Assembly (NCBI RefSeq): GCF_026391055.1
Contig: NZ_JAPLET010000020.1
Span: 350,045 to 414,044 of the forward strand
DNA from: Spirosoma sp.
Lineage (GTDB): Bacteria; Bacteroidota; Bacteroidia; Cytophagales; Spirosomataceae
DNA length: 64,000 nucleotides
Direction of reading: 5' to 3'
Below are positions 61,135 to 64,000 of the stretch, piece by piece. Positions within the stretch are counted from its first letter, which is position 1; the number at the start of each line of letters is the position of its first letter. Both the position numbers and the translations under genes were made by a program. The notes under the pieces are model-generated. The model searched no databases and was not told the origin of the DNA. It saw only the letters and a program-made list of their open reading frames with translations.

Positions 61135-63024
61135 CTAGGAGACCCTAAGAGACTTTTGACTTCTGGGCAGCGTAATTAAGAAAGTAGTACCCTGGTTTAT
61201 GGTACTCTTAACTCCAATCGCCCCCCCGTGGCGCTCGACAATTTTCTTACATAAAGCCAACCCCAATCCAGTGCCTTCGTAAACATCCTTGGTATGCAGG
61301 CGAGTAAACGGCTCAAAAACCTTGTCCGCATGCTGTTCATCAAAGCCAATCCCGGTATCCGTTATTCGGATACTGACCAGTTGCTCATCGGTTTCATCGG
61401 CCAGGGAGACGGTGATCTGGGCTGGTTCATCGGCTTTGGTGAATTTGAGGGCGTTATTCAGCAGGTTGTAAAACAACTGATAGATCAGCACAGGGACCCC
61501 TTCAATTGAAGGCAGTTCCTGTTTTAGGATTCGAGCCTGCTTTTCCCCGATCAAGACATCCAAATCGATTTCGATCTGCTCAAGTATGCCATTTAAATCG
61601 AGGCTTTCCAGTAGCTGGGGCAAGGCATTCAACGAAGAGTAGCTTAGAACCCCTTGAATCATGGTCAACATCCGGTCGGCTGACCGCTCAATCTTCGCTA
61701 CAAATTGCTGCGCTTGCTCGGGTAGCGTGGAGCCAAATTCTGCCTTAAGTCGATGGCTAAAGAGCTTTACCTTGCGAGCGGGCTCTTTCAAATCGTGGCT
61801 GGCCACATGAGCAAATCGCTGGAGATCCTCGTTTGAGCGCTGCAACTCAACCGTTAGCGAGCGGTAGCGATCATAACTCTCCCGAAGGGACTCTTCGGCT
61901 TGTTTGCGTTCGGTCAGATCGCGAGTGACCTTGGAGAAGCCAATGTGCAGACCCACTGAATTATACAGCGCGGTAATGACGATACTAGCCCAGAATAGCG
62001 TGCCATCTTTGCGAAGCCGCCAGCCCTCTTCTTCATACTTGCCCGTTTCCAAGGCGACCCTTAATTCGTGAGCGGGTTTGTCATTAAGAATATCTTCCGG
62101 CGGATAAAAAATTGAGAAATACTTGCCCGTAATTTCAGACTGGGTGTAGCCACTAATGCGCCTGGCACCTTCATTCCAATTGATGACCCGCCCTTTTTCA
62201 TCCATCATAAAGATGCCATAGTCGGCCACCTGCTCCACCAGCGAGCGATACCGCTCTTCACTTTGGCGCAGAGCTTCCTGGGTTTGTTTTCGCTGGGTCA
62301 GATCGCGGGTCACTTTAGAGAAGCCGATGTGTTGGTTGGCTTCACTGAACAAGGCAGTAATAACCACATTGGCCCAGAAGACCGAACCGTTTTTTTTGAT
62401 CCGCCAGCCTTCTTCTTCATACGTTCCCGTCTGGATAGCAATCGTTAGCTCGCGGGCGGGTTTGTTGTCGGCCAGATCTTGGGCGGTATAAAAGGAGGAG
62501 AAGTGTTTGCCAATGATCTCACCGGGTGCATAGCCTTTAATGCGCTGAGCCCCTTCATTCCAGGTCAGTATGTGGCCACCCGTATCGAGCATAAAGATGG
62601 CATAGTCTTTGACACCTTCCACCATTAGGCGATATCGCTCCTCTTGTTGACGCAACTGCTGTTGATGTTGCTTTTGGATTGACTGATCGGTCAACGTACA
62701 GCAATAACCCAGAAAGGAATTTCCCTCATCATACAAACTGGTATAGCTGATTTCGCACCAGCAGGTGGTTCGATCCTTTCGGGTTCGCCAGCCCTGGGTA
62801 TGGAACAGCCCTGTCTTCCTGGCTATACTCAGTTCATAACTGGCCTTAATCGAATCGCCGTCTATGCTGTACAATCGGGCAATAGGCTGATTGACTAACT
62901 CCTGAATGGAGTATTGGGTCAGTTTAACCGCAGCTGGATTGGCATAAGTAATGTGGCCATGAGGATCAAGTTGAAGAATGGCTTGCGGTAGGTATTGAAG
63001 CAGCAAGTGATCATTGGTCGTCAT
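61135..63024 (-). CDS. PAS-domain sensor histidine kinase
   Basis: Three PAS domains (~8-118, 130-240, 258-368), the last two near-duplicates of each other ('YAIFMLDTGGHILTWNEGAQRIKGY' versus 'YGIFMMDEKGRVINWNEGARRISGY'). A coiled linker leads to HisKA with His410 in 'FAHVASHDLKEPARK' and then the ATPase domain (N box 'FYNLLNNALKFT', G1 'DTGIGF', G2 'GTGLGLALCKKIVERHGG'). There is no membrane segment and no receiver domain, so it is a cytoplasmic sensor, perhaps of light, redox or a small molecule, as in phytochrome-like kinases. 629 residues. No response regulator gene is adjacent. Confidence 0.93.
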   Translation of the reverse strand: MTTNDHLLLQYLPQAILQLDPHGHITYANPAAVKLTQYSIQELVNQPIARLYSIDGDSIKASYELSIARKTGLFHTQGWRTRKDRTTCWCEISYTSLYDEGNSFLGYCCTLTDQSIQKQHQQQLRQQEERYRLMVEGVKDYAIFMLDTGGHILTWNEGAQRIKGYAPGEIIGKHFSSFYTAQDLADNKPARELTIAIQTGTYEEEGWRIKKNGSVFWANVVITALFSEANQHIGFSKVTRDLTQRKQTQEALRQSEERYRSLVEQVADYGIFMMDEKGRVINWNEGARRISGYTQSEITGKYFSIFYPPEDILNDKPAHELRVALETGKYEEEGWRLRKDGTLFWASIVITALYNSVGLHIGFSKVTRDLTERKQAEESLRESYDRYRSLTVELQRSNEDLQRFAHVASHDLKEPARKVKLFSHRLKAEFGSTLPEQAQQFVAKIERSADRMLTMIQGVLSYSSLNALPQLLESLDLNGILEQIEIDLDVLIGEKQARILKQELPSIEGVPVLIYQLFYNLLNNALKFTKADEPAQITVSLADETDEQLVSIRITDTGIGFDEQHADKVFEPFTRLHTKDVYEGTGLGLALCKKIVERHGGAIGVKSTINQGTTFLITLPRSQKSLRVS

Positions 63025-63344
63025 CGAATAGTAGTGTAGGATTCACACGTTAATGGAAAGCAAGCCGTGTCGGAGTTTCATCAGACGATGCTCAATAAAA
63101 GTAATGGGTTTCATCGAAGGATGATTCTGCTAGGGCTCTGAAGTGCTAGCAGGTGTAGGTAGTTGAGAAAACGGTATCAATATGACTTTAAATACAAGGT
63201 AACTCTCAACAATGTTTCTACAGTTAATTTTATTAATGTTTAAAATCGCCATATATACAGTACTCATGGAGCCGTACAGCCGTACCAAGTAGAAAGTAAT
63301 CACCTCCAAAGCTGTACTTTCCTTACGTAACTCTCCCAAACTGA
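63025..63344. other. 320-bp intergenic region
   Basis: Between the kinase start and the Crp/Fnr fragment end. I see no convincing gene, hairpin or repeat; an open minus frame at 63130-63339 lacks coding character. Confidence 0.4.
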
Positions 63345-63755
63345 TTAATGCTTCAAAAGGACTAATTTTTCAGTGCTGAGACTAATTATATCACTGTTAT
63401 GCATGCTAACTGGGCACTCATTTTTAAAGTCGCTTAACGTCCGAATTACGGACTCTATGGAAGCTCCTACTAAATGTGACCAGTTTTCTCGTGATAAACG
63501 GATAATCCTGGGTTCAACGGGCAAATCCTTTTCAACAAACTTTCGTTGGTAGGCAAGCAAAGCATCGGCAACGCGTTTACGAACGGTCTGATAAGCTAGT
63601 TCTAGCAGTCGCTGCTTATAGTCAGCAATTTCGCTGGTCAATAAATGCAGGAGATGATCAGCTACTTCCTGATTGCGATAAAATAAGGTCAAGAAATCAG
63701 CTTTAGGAATAAGGCAGAGTTGGGCCTATTCGAGCACTACATCACTGTACAGCTT
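63345..63755 (-). pseudogene. Crp/Fnr-family regulator, C-terminal remnant
   Basis: The frame contains 'LCLIPKADFLTLFYRNQEVA' (end of the cyclic-nucleotide-binding-like domain and dimer helix) and the winged helix 'LELAYQTVRKRVADALLAYQ', then 'IRLSRENWSHLVGASIESVI'. The upstream part has an in-frame TAG (63726-63728, after 'YSDVVLE') and further stops, so the sensing domain is lost. The usable ORF has only a TTG start at 63692. The homologue would be a Crp/Fnr activator. It ends about 100 bp from the IS element, which may have caused the damage. Confidence 0.72.
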
Positions 63756-63860
63756 CAAATAAAGCTATACCTGTAGTAGCCTGGTTTATTCGGTTTAGCA
63801 TTGGTTCTGCTAATAGCCAGGATAAGGAAAATAACTCAACATGGACTTGCTACATTTGGC

Positions 63861-64000
63861 TGTAGACAGTTTTTAGGCACATTTGGGGGTAAACCCGAAA
63901 GTACCCATGAAAAAAAGACGTGTATTTGACGAGACGTTTAGAAAGATGGCCGTCGAGCTATCTTATGCCAAAGGTTCCGTACAGGAGGCTGCTCACGAGC
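63861..64000 (+). mobile_element. IS3-family insertion sequence, left end
   Basis: The probable inverted-repeat end TGTAGACAGTTTTTAGGCAC starts at 63861 with the terminal TG usual for IS3 elements and is followed 46 nt later by the transposase OrfA. The element runs off the right edge, so its length and second end are unknown. Confidence 0.7.
63907..64000 (+). CDS. IS3-family transposase OrfA, partial
   Basis: ATG at 63907 followed by 'KKRRVFDETFRKMAVELSYA' and 'KGSVQEAAHE', the N-terminal helix-turn-helix of OrfA (IS3/IS911 type), truncated by the window edge. OrfB with the DDE site should follow outside. OrfA binds the IS ends. Confidence 0.85.
   Translation, partial: MKKRRVFDETFRKMAVELSYAKGSVQEAAHE

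Noticed and set aside
63130..63339. 69-residue minus-strand ORF between Crp/Fnr fragment and kinase
   Set aside because: No conserved motif and codon use unlike its neighbours; the region looks non-coding.
1..64000. Prophage, integrative element or defence island
   Set aside because: No integrase, phage structural, restriction, CBASS or similar genes are seen; the only mobile gene is the IS3 end at the right edge. The VapBC-like pair alone does not make a defence island.
1..64000. tRNA and rRNA genes
   Set aside because: I looked through the intergenic stretches for T-loop and cloverleaf patterns and found none; a covariance search would be decisive.

Overview
The window reads as a chromosome segment of a Bacteroidota bacterium, most likely of the Spirosoma / Cytophagaceae group. 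The basis is gene content and signals: TonB-dependent receptors with an N-terminal carboxypeptidase-like domain, a DUF4249 lipoprotein next to a receptor, a secreted C25 (gingipain-type) peptidase, a type IX secretion C-terminal domain, an ECF sigma factor paired with a membrane regulator, and several -7 boxes of the Bacteroidota form TAnnTTTG. Genus is an inference; no 16S or tRNA gene is visible.

Layout. 1-5.7 kb: a C25 peptidase running off the left edge, a divergent alpha-L-fucosidase and an unknown gene. 6.0-9.5 kb: a decayed cyanophycinase tail abutting a lone cytochrome oxidase subunit I, then a VapBC-like pair. 9.7-17.8 kb: a metal-handling cluster (small Cys protein, exported DJ-1/PfpI-YHS fusion, TonB receptor, MbnP-family lipoprotein; convergently a DUF4198 protein with a His-rich TonB receptor). 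18-27 kb: methyltransferase, cytidine-deaminase-like enzyme, ECF sigma/anti-sigma pair, two lipoproteins, a broken acyltransferase and a DUF808 membrane protein. 28-32.7 kb: a LysR regulator divergent from dabB-dabA, an energy-coupled inorganic-carbon uptake system. 33-41 kb: OM protein, broken GNAT gene, ccmC-ccmD, a putative zinc peptidase, SDR-NTF2 genes divergent from an HxlR regulator, and a membrane protein. 41-47.9 kb: eight-bladed PQQ-type propeller, DUF4249/TonB pair, PadR operon. 48-57 kb: broken glycosyltransferase, low-complexity secreted protein, HD hydrolase, VOC protein, membrane-anchored esterase, WG-repeat protein, and an OM protein with a nonsense codon in its signal peptide. 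58-64 kb: T9SS-exported sugar dehydrogenase, PAS histidine kinase, a Crp/Fnr fragment and the left end of an IS3-family element.

Two features go beyond a gene list. First, about eighteen intergenic copies of a nested-palindrome repeat (full copies about 130-185 bp) occur in both orientations. They have imperfect terminal inverted repeats around a core with a GCTCCC...TTGAGACGAA block and a GGGGCGTTT block. I see no ORF in them; they look like a MITE- or REP-like family. Second, six to eight genes are interrupted by stops, frameshifts or truncation, which means either real decay or consensus errors in the assembly.

Regulatory structure is readable in places: two related LysR-type boxes between lysR and dabB, a near-perfect 22-bp palindrome joined to a promoter before hxlR, and -7 boxes so close to the start codon at hxlR and padR that leaderless mRNAs are likely.
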